Source: Arthrobacter sp. PsM3
Lineage (GTDB): Bacteria; Actinomycetota; Actinomycetes; Actinomycetales; Micrococcaceae
DNA: 64,000 nucleotides
Reading direction: 5' to 3'
Assembly (NCBI RefSeq): GCF_030433895.1
Contig: NZ_JARUXE010000010.1
Coordinates: 1 to 64,000, forward strand
Under the pieces are notes generated by a model. It ran no database searches. It was not told the origin of the DNA and worked only from the letters and a program-made list of their open reading frames with translations. Shown here in pieces: positions 1 to 8,430 of the stretch; the stretch's first letter is position 1; the number at the start of each line of letters is the position of its first letter. A program made the translations under genes and the position numbers.

Positions 1-22
1 CGCCCGGCCTGATGGCCGGGCG
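1..22 (-). terminator. Hairpin downstream of the CsoR-family gene
   Basis: CGCCCGGCC and GGCCGGGCG form a 9-bp perfect stem around a 4-base loop, just 3' of the minus-strand repressor gene. Any U-tract would lie outside the window, so the terminator role is inferred from position. Confidence 0.45.
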
Positions 23-40
23 GCCCGGGTCAAACGGGGC

Positions 41-313
<273 letters not shown>

Positions 314-336
314 TCACAGGGTTTGCTTTCCATGAT

Positions 337-352
337 ATACCCCCCTACGTAT
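337..352. promoter_or_regulatory. Candidate CsoR/CstR operator
   Basis: ATACCCCCCTACGTAT is an ATAC/GTAT-bounded C-run site upstream of the minus-strand repressor gene. It shares the ATACCCCC half with the perfect operator at 20294-20310; the second half is degenerate. Autoregulation is inferred. Confidence 0.5.
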
Positions 353-486
353 CAGAAACCACCCGGCGGCATCCGGCCGCCCGCACTTCCGCCGGGCCGG
401 GTCGCCACGTGCCGGCGCGCAGGCACCGCCCGGCTAGGGACCTAAGTACCTAGTGGAACCTGAATATTCGGCGTAATGCTGGGGAT

Positions 487-1380
487 GTGAACGCCGCCGG
501 TTTCCTGGATCCTGGCGCCGGGCAGTCCGGCACCAGTGACCCCGCCGCGGGGCGGGGCCCCGGCCGGCAGTTGGGCCGGGAGCTGGGCCAAATTGCCGGG
601 CCGCGGGAAGCGGGCCCGTGGAGCCGGTACGTCGCCATGGGGGATTCTTTTACGGCGGGCCTCGGGGATCCGGAACCGCTGAGTCCAGGCGGCATGCGGG
701 GCTGGGCGGACCGAATCGCTGAGGAGCTCAGCGGCGGGAGGTCGGATTTCCGCTACGCCAACCTCGCCGTCAGCGGCCTCGTGATGCGCGAGATCCTCGA
801 CCGGCAACTTGGCCCCGCGATCGCGCTGAAGCCGGATCTGGTCACGCTGTCGGCCGGCGGAAACGACCTCGTCTTCCACCGGAGTGACCCCGACCGGCTG
901 GCCGCCAGCCTCGACGCCGCAGTGGGCATGCTCAGCGCCACCGGCGCCACTGTGGTGTTGTTCACCGGTCCCGACTGGGGCGACACGCCGCTGCTGGGGC
1001 ATAACCGGGGAAGAGTCGCCGTCTTCAACGAGAACATCAGGACCATCGCCGTGCGCCATCACGGTGTGATCGCTGATCTCTGGGCCTTGCGGCAGCTCTC
1101 GGACCCGCGAATGTGGGATCCGGACCGCCTGCACTTCTCGCCGATGGGGCACCACACCATCGCGGCCATGGTACTGGAGTCCCTCAGTGTCCCGCACACG
1201 TTGAGCCCGCTGGAGCCCAAGCCCATGCCCGCCGGAAGCTGGCGGGAAAGCAAAGCCGGTGACATCGCCTGGTTCACCAACTACCTGCTTCCCTGGATGG
1301 TCAGCCGGGTCCGGAAACGCTCTGATGCCCCGCCGCTGGCGCCCAAGCGTCCCGAGCCGGGGCCCGTCTACGGGTCCTGA
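487..1380 (+). CDS. SGNH/GDSL-family hydrolase
   Basis: A 297-residue esterase or acylhydrolase-type protein. Block I is GDSF (catalytic Ser54), block III is GGND (residues 124-127), and block V is DRLH (Asp213, His216), so the whole SGNH catalytic set is present. There is no signal peptide; the first 45 residues are Gly/Pro/Arg-rich and low in complexity, so the GTG start at 487 may be too far upstream, although the next in-frame ATG (in AMGDSF) would cut into the domain. Monocistronic by spacing. The substrate cannot be told from sequence. Confidence 0.85.
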   Translation: MNAAGFLDPGAGQSGTSDPAAGRGPGRQLGRELGQIAGPREAGPWSRYVAMGDSFTAGLGDPEPLSPGGMRGWADRIAEELSGGRSDFRYANLAVSGLVMREILDRQLGPAIALKPDLVTLSAGGNDLVFHRSDPDRLAASLDAAVGMLSATGATVVLFTGPDWGDTPLLGHNRGRVAVFNENIRTIAVRHHGVIADLWALRQLSDPRMWDPDRLHFSPMGHHTIAAMVLESLSVPHTLSPLEPKPMPAGSWRESKAGDIAWFTNYLLPWMVSRVRKRSDAPPLAPKRPEPGPVYGS

Positions 1381-1476
1381 GGCCCAGCCTCCCGCCCCTA
1401 GTCCCGCTGCGATCTGTCCGCTAATCTGCAGGAACGGCCCACTGCCGGGTATCGATGGCGATCACGAGGAGCGAAG

Positions 1477-1686
1477 TTGTCTAATCACACTTACAGCATT
1501 TCTGAAATTGTCGGAACGTCGAGCGAAGGCATTGATGCCGCCGTCCGCAACGGCATCGCAGAGGCCGCCAAGACCCTGCGGAACCTCGACTGGTTCGAAG
1601 TCAAGGAAGTCCGCGGGCACCTTGAAAACGGCGAGGTCGCCGATTGGCAAGTGACCATCAAGCTCGGGTTCCGCCTGGAACGCTAA
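1477..1686 (+). CDS. Dodecin family flavin-binding protein
   Basis: A 69-residue protein with the dodecin fold signature: a short strand, one helix (GIDAAVRNGIAEAAKTL), then two strands with the WFEVKEVRG motif that carries the aromatic residue stacking on the flavin. Dodecins form hollow dodecamers that store or buffer flavins in the cytoplasm. Length fits the family (65-75). The start is TTG at 1477 with GAGGA six bases upstream; the ORF has no other plausible start. It stands alone between the SGNH hydrolase and the GlsB-type gene. Confidence 0.92.
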   Translation: MSNHTYSISEIVGTSSEGIDAAVRNGIAEAAKTLRNLDWFEVKEVRGHLENGEVADWQVTIKLGFRLER

Positions 1687-1883
1687 GCTACGGTGCCGGT
1701 GCAGCCCGGGCCCGCGCCCGGGACGCGTTCAGCCCCGGGCCACCCGGGCCCCGCCGGCGCCGCCTGTCACCCGGGGTTCAACGTCGCCGACACCGCGAAT
1801 GTCTGCCGCAGCCCCGGCAGCAGAGCCGGGCCGCGCGAAAAGACGCGTCCCATGGAACCCGCCCGGCTCCTGACTGGCATATT

Positions 1884-1889
1884 TATACT
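1884..1889 (+). promoter_or_regulatory. Candidate -10 box (TATACT) for the GlsB-type gene
   Basis: TATACT stands in an AT-rich island within a GC-rich intergenic stretch (1687-1970), about 80 bases before the start codon. The leader between them can form a GCACC/GGTGC hairpin at about 1923-1942. No clear -35 is visible. Confidence 0.35.
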
Positions 1890-1970
1890 AAGCATGATTA
1901 CTATTGAGGCAGAAGGATGTAGCGCACCTGGCAATCCGGGTGCCTCCTCATTGAAGAAGGAACGATTAAA

Positions 1971-2234
1971 ATGGGTTTTATCGCATTTCTGATTCTGGGC
2001 CTTATCGCCGGTGCAATCGCTAAGGCAATCCTCCCGGGCCGTCAGGGTGGTGGCATCATCATCACGCTGATCCTTGGCGTCGTTGGCGCTTTCCTGGGTG
2101 GCTGGATTGGCAGCGTGCTGTTCAACACGAACATCAACGAATTCTTTTCGCTGTCGACCTGGCTGCTGGCCATCGGCGGTTCGATCATCGTCCTGCTGGT
2201 TTACGGCATGATCTCCAAGCGTTCGGCCCGCTAA
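1971..2234 (+). CDS. GlsB/YeaQ/YmgE family stress-response membrane protein
   Basis: An 87-residue, very hydrophobic protein with three predicted membrane segments and the family pattern of an N-terminal Phe-Ile-Ala-Phe-Leu helix, a Gly-rich turn (LPGRQGGGIIITLILG) and GAFLGGWIG. These transglycosylase-associated small proteins are general-stress membrane proteins of unknown mechanism. GAAGGA lies about seven bases before ATG. A strong terminator follows directly, so this is a single-gene unit. Confidence 0.9.
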   Translation: MGFIAFLILGLIAGAIAKAILPGRQGGGIIITLILGVVGAFLGGWIGSVLFNTNINEFFSLSTWLLAIGGSIIVLLVYGMISKRSAR

Positions 2235-2250
2235 ATCTGACGCGACCGAC

Positions 2251-2286
2251 AACCGGTCCCGGGATTCTTCCCGGGGCCGGTTTTTT
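2251..2286 (+). terminator. Rho-independent terminator
   Basis: ACCGGTCCCGGG pairs with CCCGGGGCCGGT (one G-T pair) around a short loop and is followed by six T residues. It ends the GlsB-type gene transcript. Confidence 0.9.
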
Positions 2287-2352
2287 GGCACCAGCCCCCC
2301 ACGTTTTACTGACCACCATAGTTTGAGTACCACCAAAGCGCAGGAGTACAGC

Positions 2353-2847
2353 ATGAAAGGCAAACTTCTTTTCGGAGCCGGAATCGCCGCAGGCTACGTT
2401 CTCGGGTCCCGGTCCGGGCGGGCAGCCTACGAAAAGCTCAAGGCACGGGCGGCCGCCCTTTGGGAAAGCCAGCCGGTCCAGGACAGGGTGGCCGCGGCCA
2501 CTGACGCGGCGAAGGTGAAGGCGCCCGAGGTGACGGAGCAGCTTGGCGAGGCAGTCCGGCGGGCCGGCACGGTCATCGGTTCAGCCGTCCGCAGCGACAA
2601 CTCCCCCAAGGAATCAGCAAACGATCACCAGCCGGCCGGCGGCAGCACTGCTGCTGCGGGCGCAGGCATCCCCGCACACAGCACCCACCCGGAGACCGTG
2701 AACCTCGGAACCTCGGCTGCGGCCGCCGCTTCCGACGTCGAGTCCGACCCTGCGCTGAACGACCAGCACGGCCAGGACTGGTCTGACGAAGGCGGGGCCA
2801 CCCCTGCCGGAGCCGCAACCAACGTCGATCCCGACAAAGTCGCTTAA
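2353..2847 (+). CDS. YtxH-like conserved protein
   Basis: A 164-residue protein. It opens with a short hydrophobic helix (KLLFGAGIAAGYVLGSRSGRAAYEKL), a pattern shared with YtxH-domain and related actinobacterial membrane-anchored proteins. This is followed by a helical segment and a long Ala/Ser/Asp-rich acidic tail that is probably disordered. The ORF could open at TTG 2323, but ATG 2353 has CAGGAG nine bases upstream and starts right at the membrane helix, so it is preferred. Function unknown; the family is often linked to stress. Confidence 0.75.
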   Translation: MKGKLLFGAGIAAGYVLGSRSGRAAYEKLKARAAALWESQPVQDRVAAATDAAKVKAPEVTEQLGEAVRRAGTVIGSAVRSDNSPKESANDHQPAGGSTAAAGAGIPAHSTHPETVNLGTSAAAAASDVESDPALNDQHGQDWSDEGGATPAGAATNVDPDKVA

Positions 2848-2879
2848 CTTCAAGGGCGATTAACGACAAGGGCGCTTGA

Positions 2880-3731
2880 CTACGACGGCCGGCCCGTCTC
2901 CGCCGGCGGATCATTCAGCGCTGTTCCGATGACGATCGTGGCGTCCAGCTCCCCGGAGCCGGCCACCCGGGCCGTGAGTCCGCTGCGGATGAACAGCCCG
3001 GCGGTCCGCGGCGCCTGCCGCCGGCTGGTCTCGATCAGCAGTGAGCCTCCCGGGGCCAGCCATTGCCGTGCAGCGGCGGCCACCCGCCGCTGCACGTGGA
3101 GCCCGTCTGTGCCGCCGTCGAGGGAAACCCGCGGTTCGTGGAGGCGGGCTTCCTGCGGCATGGTGGCAATTGCTGCCGATGGCACATAGGGGGCGTTGAC
3201 GGCGAGGATGTCGATCCGCCCGCGCAGCCGTTCCGGGAGGGCCTCGTATAGGTCCCCCTCGTGGACCGCGCCGCCGAACGGCACGATGTTGCGGGCAGCG
3301 CACCGCACTGCGGCGGGGTCGATGTCGGAGGCGTGAAGCTCCAGGGGACCGGCCAGGGCCGCGAGTGCGGACCCGACCGCCCCTGACCCGCAGCACAGGT
3401 CGACGACGACGGGCAGCGTGCCGGTGCGGCGTGACGGGAGGGTGATGTTGGATTCGCTGAGGAGCTGCAGGGCCTGCCGGACGAGGAACTCCGTCCGGCG
3501 GCGGGGCACAAAGACTCCGGCATCCACTTCGATGCGAAGTCCGCAGAACTCCGCCCAGCCCAGGACGTGCTCGAGCGGCAGTCCGGACACCCGCTGCTCC
3601 ACGAGGGTGTCCAGCTGATTCGGCGTCGTGGCGGCGGCGGCCAGCAGCAGGGCCTCCTCCTCGGCAAAGACGCAGCCGGCCGCGCGGAGCCGGGTGATGA
3701 CGGAGGGACCGGGCACGGGAAGTGCCGCCAT
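2880..3731 (-). CDS. HemK/PrmC-like N5-glutamine methyltransferase homologue
   Basis: A 283-residue class I SAM-dependent methyltransferase. The order of elements matches PrmC: an N-terminal helical domain, then FVPRRRTEFLV (equivalent to the VPRPETE region), the SAM-binding VVDLCCGSGAVG, and the active-site motif. The motif that contacts the target amide is NPPY in PrmC but NAPY here, so the substrate may differ from release factors. The ORF opens at 3821, but ATG 3731 has GGGAGG upstream and leaves a non-overlapping divergent promoter for the lactonase gene. Probably a paralogue rather than the main PrmC. Confidence 0.82.
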   Translation of the reverse strand: MAALPVPGPSVITRLRAAGCVFAEEEALLLAAAATTPNQLDTLVEQRVSGLPLEHVLGWAEFCGLRIEVDAGVFVPRRRTEFLVRQALQLLSESNITLPSRRTGTLPVVVDLCCGSGAVGSALAALAGPLELHASDIDPAAVRCAARNIVPFGGAVHEGDLYEALPERLRGRIDILAVNAPYVPSAAIATMPQEARLHEPRVSLDGGTDGLHVQRRVAAAARQWLAPGGSLLIETSRRQAPRTAGLFIRSGLTARVAGSGELDATIVIGTALNDPPAETGRPS

Positions 3732-3795
3732 GCCAAGGACCCCCTCCCGCTTACCGTGCCGGAATACCATGCTATCCAAGTGGCAAGATTGCACC

Positions 3796-4908
3796 ATGTC
3801 CAGCCCAAGAATGCCCTTCAAATCTTTGCCGCCCGTGCCGACGAACCCCGCGGTGTCGAACCCCGTGCCGTCGAACGAGCTGATCTGGACCGGTTGTTAC
3901 ACCGCGGACGGCGGCGGGCGCGGGAAGGGGATCGGAGCGCTGCGGGCCGGCACTGACGGAACGCTGCGGTGGCTCGGAGTGGCCGCCCCGGCCGACTCGC
4001 CGTCGTTCCTTGCCGTGCACCCCACGCTGGACATCGTCTATGCCGTGGGCGAGACGGCGCGGACCGTCCGGGCGTACCGCCGGTCCGGCGAATTCGGCCT
4101 GGAACCCGCCGGCTGCGACTGGCCGGCCGGCGACGCCGCATGCCATGTCGCCGTCGACCCGCAGGGCCGCTTCCTTGTGGTGTCCTGTTGGGGCGACGGC
4201 CAGGTCCTGCTCTACGAACTGGACGACGCGGGCGGCATCTCGGCAAGGTTCGCGGCCGCCGCCTCGGACGTGGCCGGGCGCCCCAGCCGGGCCCACGCGA
4301 GCCTGATGCTCGACGACGGCAGGGTGATGACCACCGACCTCGGGCACGACCTCCTGCGGGTCTGGAACTATGTGCCCGCACAGGGGCTGCACCTGGACCA
4401 CGAACTGGCCCTCACCCGGGACAGCGGCCCCCGGCACCTCGTCCAGCATCCCGGCGGGAGCGTGCTGGTGGTGACTGAATACTCGGTTGAGGTGGCCGTG
4501 GTGCGGCGCTCCCCCGGGTCCGCAATCTTCTGCCTGGCCGGAATGGGACCGGCCACCAGGGCGGGCGCGCTTGCCGGGGACTCCGGGGCCGAGATCGCGC
4601 TCGCGGCGGACGGCAGGCATGCTTACATAGGGGTGCGCGGCTCCAACCGGATCAGCGTGCTTGAGGTGGATGCGGACGGAAACGCCCTCCGACCGCTGGC
4701 CGACGTCCCCAGCGGCGGCGACTGGCCGCGGCATCATCTGGTCCGGAACGGCTGGCTGCATGTTTCGCACGAACGCTCCGGGGATGTGGTGACCTACCCG
4801 CTGGACCCGGCGAGCGGACTCCCCGGCCAGGCCGCGGGCAGGCTGGAGGTGGCTTCCCCCACCGCGCTGGTCCCGGCGGCCCGGGGAGCGCAGCCGGCCG
4901 CAGGCTAG
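3796..4908 (+). CDS. Lactonase-family beta-propeller protein (YbhE/Pgl-like)
   Basis: A 370-residue protein of the seven-bladed propeller lactonase family (PF10282: 6-phosphogluconolactonase of the YbhE type, carboxymuconate cyclases). Supporting features are the start IWTGCYTADGGGRGKGI, the repeated blades beginning PSFLAVHPTLDIVYAVGE and ACHVAVDPQGRFLVVSCWGDG, and DSGPRHLVQHPGG. The reading frame is open upstream to 3628, but ATG 3796 gives the usual N-terminus. It is divergent from the methyltransferase with 64 bases between starts. The exact lactone substrate is not known. Confidence 0.85.
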   Translation: MSSPRMPFKSLPPVPTNPAVSNPVPSNELIWTGCYTADGGGRGKGIGALRAGTDGTLRWLGVAAPADSPSFLAVHPTLDIVYAVGETARTVRAYRRSGEFGLEPAGCDWPAGDAACHVAVDPQGRFLVVSCWGDGQVLLYELDDAGGISARFAAAASDVAGRPSRAHASLMLDDGRVMTTDLGHDLLRVWNYVPAQGLHLDHELALTRDSGPRHLVQHPGGSVLVVTEYSVEVAVVRRSPGSAIFCLAGMGPATRAGALAGDSGAEIALAADGRHAYIGVRGSNRISVLEVDADGNALRPLADVPSGGDWPRHHLVRNGWLHVSHERSGDVVTYPLDPASGLPGQAAGRLEVASPTALVPAARGAQPAAG

Positions 4909-4967
4909 CCCGGGCCGGGCTCCGCAGTCTGCCTTGGCCCCGTTGGCTCTGCAACACCCTGGCTCGG

Positions 4968-5048
4968 GGGACATGCCCATTTCCCGCGCCGGGGAATGGA
5001 CATAACGGGACTATGTCCAGCCGCGCCCGCAGCAGGAGGGCATGTCCC
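4968..5048. repeat. Nested palindromic element
   Basis: Outer arms GGGACATGCCC (4968-4978) and GGGCATGTCCC (5038-5048) enclose inner arms TGGACATA (4997-5004) and TATGTCCA (5012-5019). Both arm pairs share a GGACAT core. The element sits between convergent genes. It could end transcription in both directions or be a REP-type dispersed repeat; no U-tract is seen. Confidence 0.65.
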
Positions 5049-5094
5049 GCCGGGGACGGCGTGACCGCTGCAGGCGGTGGGGGTACGCAGGCCT

Positions 5095-6132
5095 TTAGCT
5101 CCCCGGCGCCGCCCACTCCAGCAGGCGGTCCAGGGGCCAGGCGGTGACGATCTGCTCGGCCGGCACGCCGTTGCGTTCCGCGCGCTCGGCGCCGTACTGC
5201 AGGAAGTCGAGCTGGCCGGGAGCGTGGGCATCGCTGTCGATGCTGAAGAGGCAGCCGGCGTCGAGGGCCAGCTCGATCAGGGCGTCCGGCGGGTCCTGGC
5301 GTTCCGGACGGGCATTGATTTCGACGGCGACGTTATGTTCGGCGCAGGCGGCGAAGACCTCTTTCGCGTCGAACTCGGACGGCGGGCGCGTGCCACGGCC
5401 CCCTTGCACGAGACGGCCCGTGCAGTGGCCGAGCACGTTCGTGTGCGGGTCAGCGATAGCGCCGAGCATCCGGCGGGTCATGGTGCGTTTGTCCGAGCGA
5501 AGCTTCGAATGCACGCTGGCGACCACGATATCCAGCCGGTCCAGCATCTCCGGAACCTGGTCCAGGGAGCCGTCCTCCAGGATGTCGACCTCGATGCCAC
5601 GCAGCAGGCGGAAGCCGCCGCCGGAGCCGGCGTTGATCCCGGCGACGATGCCGAGTTGTTCCTCCAGCCGCTCGGCGCTCAGCCCGTTGGCGATCTTGAG
5701 GCTGGGTGAATGGTCGGTCAGGGCGAGGTACTCGCGCCCGAGCAGTCGGGCTGCGTCCACCATGGCCTCGATCGGGGACCCTCCGTCGGACCAGTCGCTG
5801 TGGCTGTGCAGGTCACCGCGGAGCGCGGCGACCAGCTCGTGCCCTCCCGGCGCCAGCGGCTGGGACCCCCGGTTCCGCAGCCCGCTCAGGTATTCCGGGA
5901 CTTCGCCCTCAAGCGCCTCCCTGATGACCTGGAGGGTCCGGTCGCCAATCCCTCTGGTCCGTTTGAGCCGTCCGTCACGGACCCGGGCCGCGAGTTCCTC
6001 AGCCTCCAGGCCGGCGATGATTCCGGCGGCTTTCCGGAACGCCTGGATTTTAAACGTGGGGGCAAGCTCGCGTTCGAGCCAGAAGGCAATCTCGTTGAGG
6101 GCGTCGACGGCATCCATTGCACCATCTTGCAC
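5095..6132 (-). CDS. PHP domain phosphoesterase with N-terminal helix-hairpin-helix region
   Basis: A 345-residue protein. Residues 1-90 are helical and resemble the N-terminal part of PolX enzymes (ALNEIAFWLE, KIQAFRKAAGII, and the hairpin TRGIGDRTLQVI). From residue 107 comes a PHP metal-binding domain starting GDLHSHSDWSDG, with LALTDHSPSL, DGSLDQVPE, VASVHSKL and SIDSDAHAPG supplying the His/Asp metal ligands. The polymerase palm and fingers of PolX are absent. PHP domains hydrolyse phosphoesters. The first start is GTG 6132; ATG 6117 is an alternative. It is convergent with the lactonase gene. Confidence 0.85.
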   Translation of the reverse strand: MQDGAMDAVDALNEIAFWLERELAPTFKIQAFRKAAGIIAGLEAEELAARVRDGRLKRTRGIGDRTLQVIREALEGEVPEYLSGLRNRGSQPLAPGGHELVAALRGDLHSHSDWSDGGSPIEAMVDAARLLGREYLALTDHSPSLKIANGLSAERLEEQLGIVAGINAGSGGGFRLLRGIEVDILEDGSLDQVPEMLDRLDIVVASVHSKLRSDKRTMTRRMLGAIADPHTNVLGHCTGRLVQGGRGTRPPSEFDAKEVFAACAEHNVAVEINARPERQDPPDALIELALDAGCLFSIDSDAHAPGQLDFLQYGAERAERNGVPAEQIVTAWPLDRLLEWAAPGS

Positions 6133-6294
6133 CCCCGCCCGCCGCGCGGGGCCCCCGCGACGCGCCGTTACCGCGCCGCCTTGGGCAGCGGGGCCTGTTC
6201 TGAGAGACTTGTCCCGGCCGGGGCGTGATCCGGTGGGGAACTACGCCGGCGGTCCATGGGGAGGACCCTTCCGGCAGCTGGGAATCATCACTTC

Positions 6295-7467
6295 ATGGTG
6301 CTGCTCGACAGGTCAACGCTCATGGTGGTCTTCGCCGTGATGACGCTGACGATGCTGGTCCTTTTCTACTTCGACACCTACCGCAAGAGCCGCGCGCCCT
6401 TTGCCGGCTGGTGGTGCGGGGCCGTCGCCTCATTCTTCCTGGCCGCCGTCTTCTACCTCATGGGCGAGGTCCGGGACGTGGCGTGGACCCCCAGCGTGGG
6501 CAACGGTGTGATGGTGTTTGGCTCCGGTTGCGTCTGGGCCGGGACCCGCTCGTTGGCCGGCCGGCAGATCCGGCCCGGGCTTTTGGCGATCCCCGCGACA
6601 GCAGCCGTGGCCGTCGACGCCGCCGTCCGCTACTCAGACAACGCCCGGATCGGCAGCATTGTCCTGTTGGCGCTGATGGGGGCGGCGATAGGTCTCGCTT
6701 CCGTGGAGCTATGGCGCGAGCGGGCCGAGTCCTGGCATCTTGTCCGGTCGCTCGCCATCGCAACCGCAGTCAGTGGAGTTTATTACCTGAGCCGGATGAT
6801 GGGACTGGCGCTGCTCGGGCCGGCCGATCCGCTTTTCCAGGTGCTGTTCGGCACCGGCGTGACCTTGCTGATGGCCATGGTCCTGCTGGTGGTCGTCTCG
6901 TCCAGCATCACCTCGCTGAACTACGCCCGCCGGACCGAAGATCTGCAGGAGCTGGCCTACCGCGACGGACTCACCGGACTCCTGAACCGCGGGGAGTTCA
7001 TGCACCAGGCGCAGCGCAGGCTCCGGGCCAACCTCGCGGCCGGCGTCGGCTCCGCGGTGGTGATGGCGGATCTGGACCGCTTCAAGGCAATCAACGACCA
7101 CTTCGGGCATGACACGGGCGACGCCGTCATCCGGGCTTTCGCCGAGGCCTGCCGTTCCGCCGTGCGGGAGGGTGACCTGGTGGGCCGCTACGGCGGCGAG
7201 GAATTTGCGCTGCTGCTCGACGGCGTCGACGCCGAAGAGGGCGTCCGGGTCGCCGACCGGATCAACGCCGCACTGGCCGAACAAAGCTCCCTGCCCGGGG
7301 GCGTGAATGCGCCGACGGCGAGCTTCGGCGTGGTCGACGCACGCGACCGGACAGCGGCTCTGCCGCGCCTCCTCCGGGAAGCCGACCGTGCGCTGTATGA
7401 CGCGAAGGCGGCGGGTCGCAGCCGGGCGGCAATCAGTTTCACCCCCGCGGCGAACCAGGTACCCTGA
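6295..7467 (+). CDS. Membrane-bound diguanylate cyclase (GGDEF domain)
   Basis: A 390-residue protein. About six hydrophobic segments fill the first 210 residues and a GGDEF domain follows. The signature is GGEEF near residue 300, preceded by ADLDRFKAINDHFGHDTGD. The RxxD inhibitory site (REGD) stands five residues before GGEEF, so product inhibition by c-di-GMP should be intact. It makes c-di-GMP from two GTP in response to an unknown membrane signal. ATG 6295 begins the first membrane helix; ATG 6256 is an alternative. There is no EAL domain here. Confidence 0.9.
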   Translation: MVLLDRSTLMVVFAVMTLTMLVLFYFDTYRKSRAPFAGWWCGAVASFFLAAVFYLMGEVRDVAWTPSVGNGVMVFGSGCVWAGTRSLAGRQIRPGLLAIPATAAVAVDAAVRYSDNARIGSIVLLALMGAAIGLASVELWRERAESWHLVRSLAIATAVSGVYYLSRMMGLALLGPADPLFQVLFGTGVTLLMAMVLLVVVSSSITSLNYARRTEDLQELAYRDGLTGLLNRGEFMHQAQRRLRANLAAGVGSAVVMADLDRFKAINDHFGHDTGDAVIRAFAEACRSAVREGDLVGRYGGEEFALLLDGVDAEEGVRVADRINAALAEQSSLPGGVNAPTASFGVVDARDRTAALPRLLREADRALYDAKAAGRSRAAISFTPAANQVP

Positions 7468-7479
7468 GCGCCGGGCTGC

Positions 7480-7746
7480 TCAACGGCTGAGCTCGAACAG
7501 GATGCCGGAGGTATGCACGGCGCCGTCCAGCTGGAAGCCACAACCGCAACGCCACACCGGCGGCAGCTCCGCCGCGGCATCGGCCGGCGCGAAGGAGTAG
7601 GAGTACACGCTTTTGGTGGCTGAGGCCGGTGCCTTCCACTCCATTGCCATCCCGCAGTGGCTCGGCGCTGTCAGGGACTGCATGGGAGAAACGCGGGCGG
7701 GGGCCAGCTCGGCGACCGCTCCGCCAGGCAAACGAGTATCAGACAT
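7480..7746 (-). CDS. Small Cys-containing protein downstream of MarR gene
   Basis: An 88-residue protein that I do not recognise. There is one HCGM in the middle and WRCGCGF in the C-terminal third, giving three Cys and one His that could bind a metal. No membrane segment. It follows the MarR gene on the same strand, and the 52-base gap holds a perfect 15-bp palindrome and a -10-like TATGCT about eight bases before ATG. It is therefore probably a direct MarR target with its own promoter. Function unknown. Confidence 0.65.
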   Translation of the reverse strand: MSDTRLPGGAVAELAPARVSPMQSLTAPSHCGMAMEWKAPASATKSVYSYSFAPADAAAELPPVWRCGCGFQLDGAVHTSGILFELSR

Positions 7747-7766
7747 AGTTAGTAAGCATACATATA

Positions 7767-7781
7767 GCTAGTCAGACTAGC
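7767..7781. promoter_or_regulatory. Palindromic operator, probably for the MarR regulator
   Basis: GCTAGTCAGACTAGC is a perfect inverted repeat around a single centre base. It lies just upstream of a -10-like box (7755-7760 on the minus strand) for the 88-residue protein gene, where a bound dimer would block RNA polymerase. The half-site GCTAGT also appears in the MarR promoter (8317-8322). Confidence 0.65.
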
Positions 7782-7798
7782 GAGTTGGTGGGCGCCGG

Positions 7799-8308
7799 TT
7801 AATCCGACCTCCCGCTTCCGGGCTCCGCGATGGCTTCACTCATCCGGCGCAGGAAGCTGACCACGGTCCGCGCCTCGTCGGCGCTGAGGCTCTCCGCGAC
7901 GGCCATCATCCTGCGGTGCATATCCCCCAGCGTGGCCCGGACCTCCGCGTCCGTGGCCACCGTTGGAACGACCACCAGCGAGCGCCGGTCCGTGGGATGG
8001 GGCTCGCGGCGGACGTGGCCGCTGCTCACGAGCCGGTCGATCAGCGAGGTTGTCGAGGCCGTCGTGATTCCCAGGACGCGGCTGAGGTCCTTGGGGCCGA
8101 CCCGCTCGCCGTGGGACTGGGCGCGCAGCAGGTACCGCAGCGCCAGCAGGTCCGTCTCGCCCATCCCCATGGAATCCCTCGTGGAGCGCCGCCGGGCAAC
8201 TTCCACAGTGCGGTACTCACGCAGCGCCTGCAGCACGGCGCCGGGCGGGTCGAGCCTGTCGTCGGGTCCATACCAATACCCGGAGCCGGAGGGGCTGTGC
8301 GCGTCCAT
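7799..8308 (-). CDS. MarR family transcriptional regulator
   Basis: A 169-residue winged-helix regulator of the MarR family. The helix-turn-helix covers LSRVLGITTASTTSLIDRLV, followed by the wing SGHVRREPHPTDRRSLVV, which carries the conserved Asp-Arg-Arg of the family. The N-terminal 30 residues are Gly/Pro/Asp-rich. ATG 8308 is fixed by a TAGTAT box six bases upstream (leaderless mRNA). Copies of the CTAGT half-site overlap this promoter, so autoregulation is likely. The ligand is unknown. Confidence 0.93.
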   Translation of the reverse strand: MDAHSPSGSGYWYGPDDRLDPPGAVLQALREYRTVEVARRRSTRDSMGMGETDLLALRYLLRAQSHGERVGPKDLSRVLGITTASTTSLIDRLVSSGHVRREPHPTDRRSLVVVPTVATDAEVRATLGDMHRRMMAVAESLSADEARTVVSFLRRMSEAIAEPGSGRSD

Positions 8309-8314
8309 CCGGCA

Positions 8315-8320
8315 ATACTA
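8315..8320 (-). promoter_or_regulatory. -10 box of the leaderless MarR gene
   Basis: TAGTAT on the minus strand with a six-base gap to ATG 8308. ACTAGC at 8317-8322 and ACTAGG at 8333-8338 (plus strand) look like MarR half-sites over the promoter. Confidence 0.55.
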
Positions 8321-8370
8321 GCCGACCTGATAACTAGGCCGCCGTGGGTTTCCCGAGGTACGGGGGCAAC

Positions 8371-8411
8371 AAAAAACCCCGGCACCCTGTCGCCAGGATG
8401 CCGGGGGTTTT
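8371..8411 (-). terminator. Terminator of tRNA-Lys
   Basis: On the minus strand a CCCCCGGCA...TGCCGGGG-type stem with an internal loop is followed by TTTTTT (the AAAAAA at 8371-8376 of the plus strand). It lies about 20 bases 3' of the tRNA. Confidence 0.8.
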
Positions 8412-8430
8412 CCACTCTTCGCTAAAAGAG

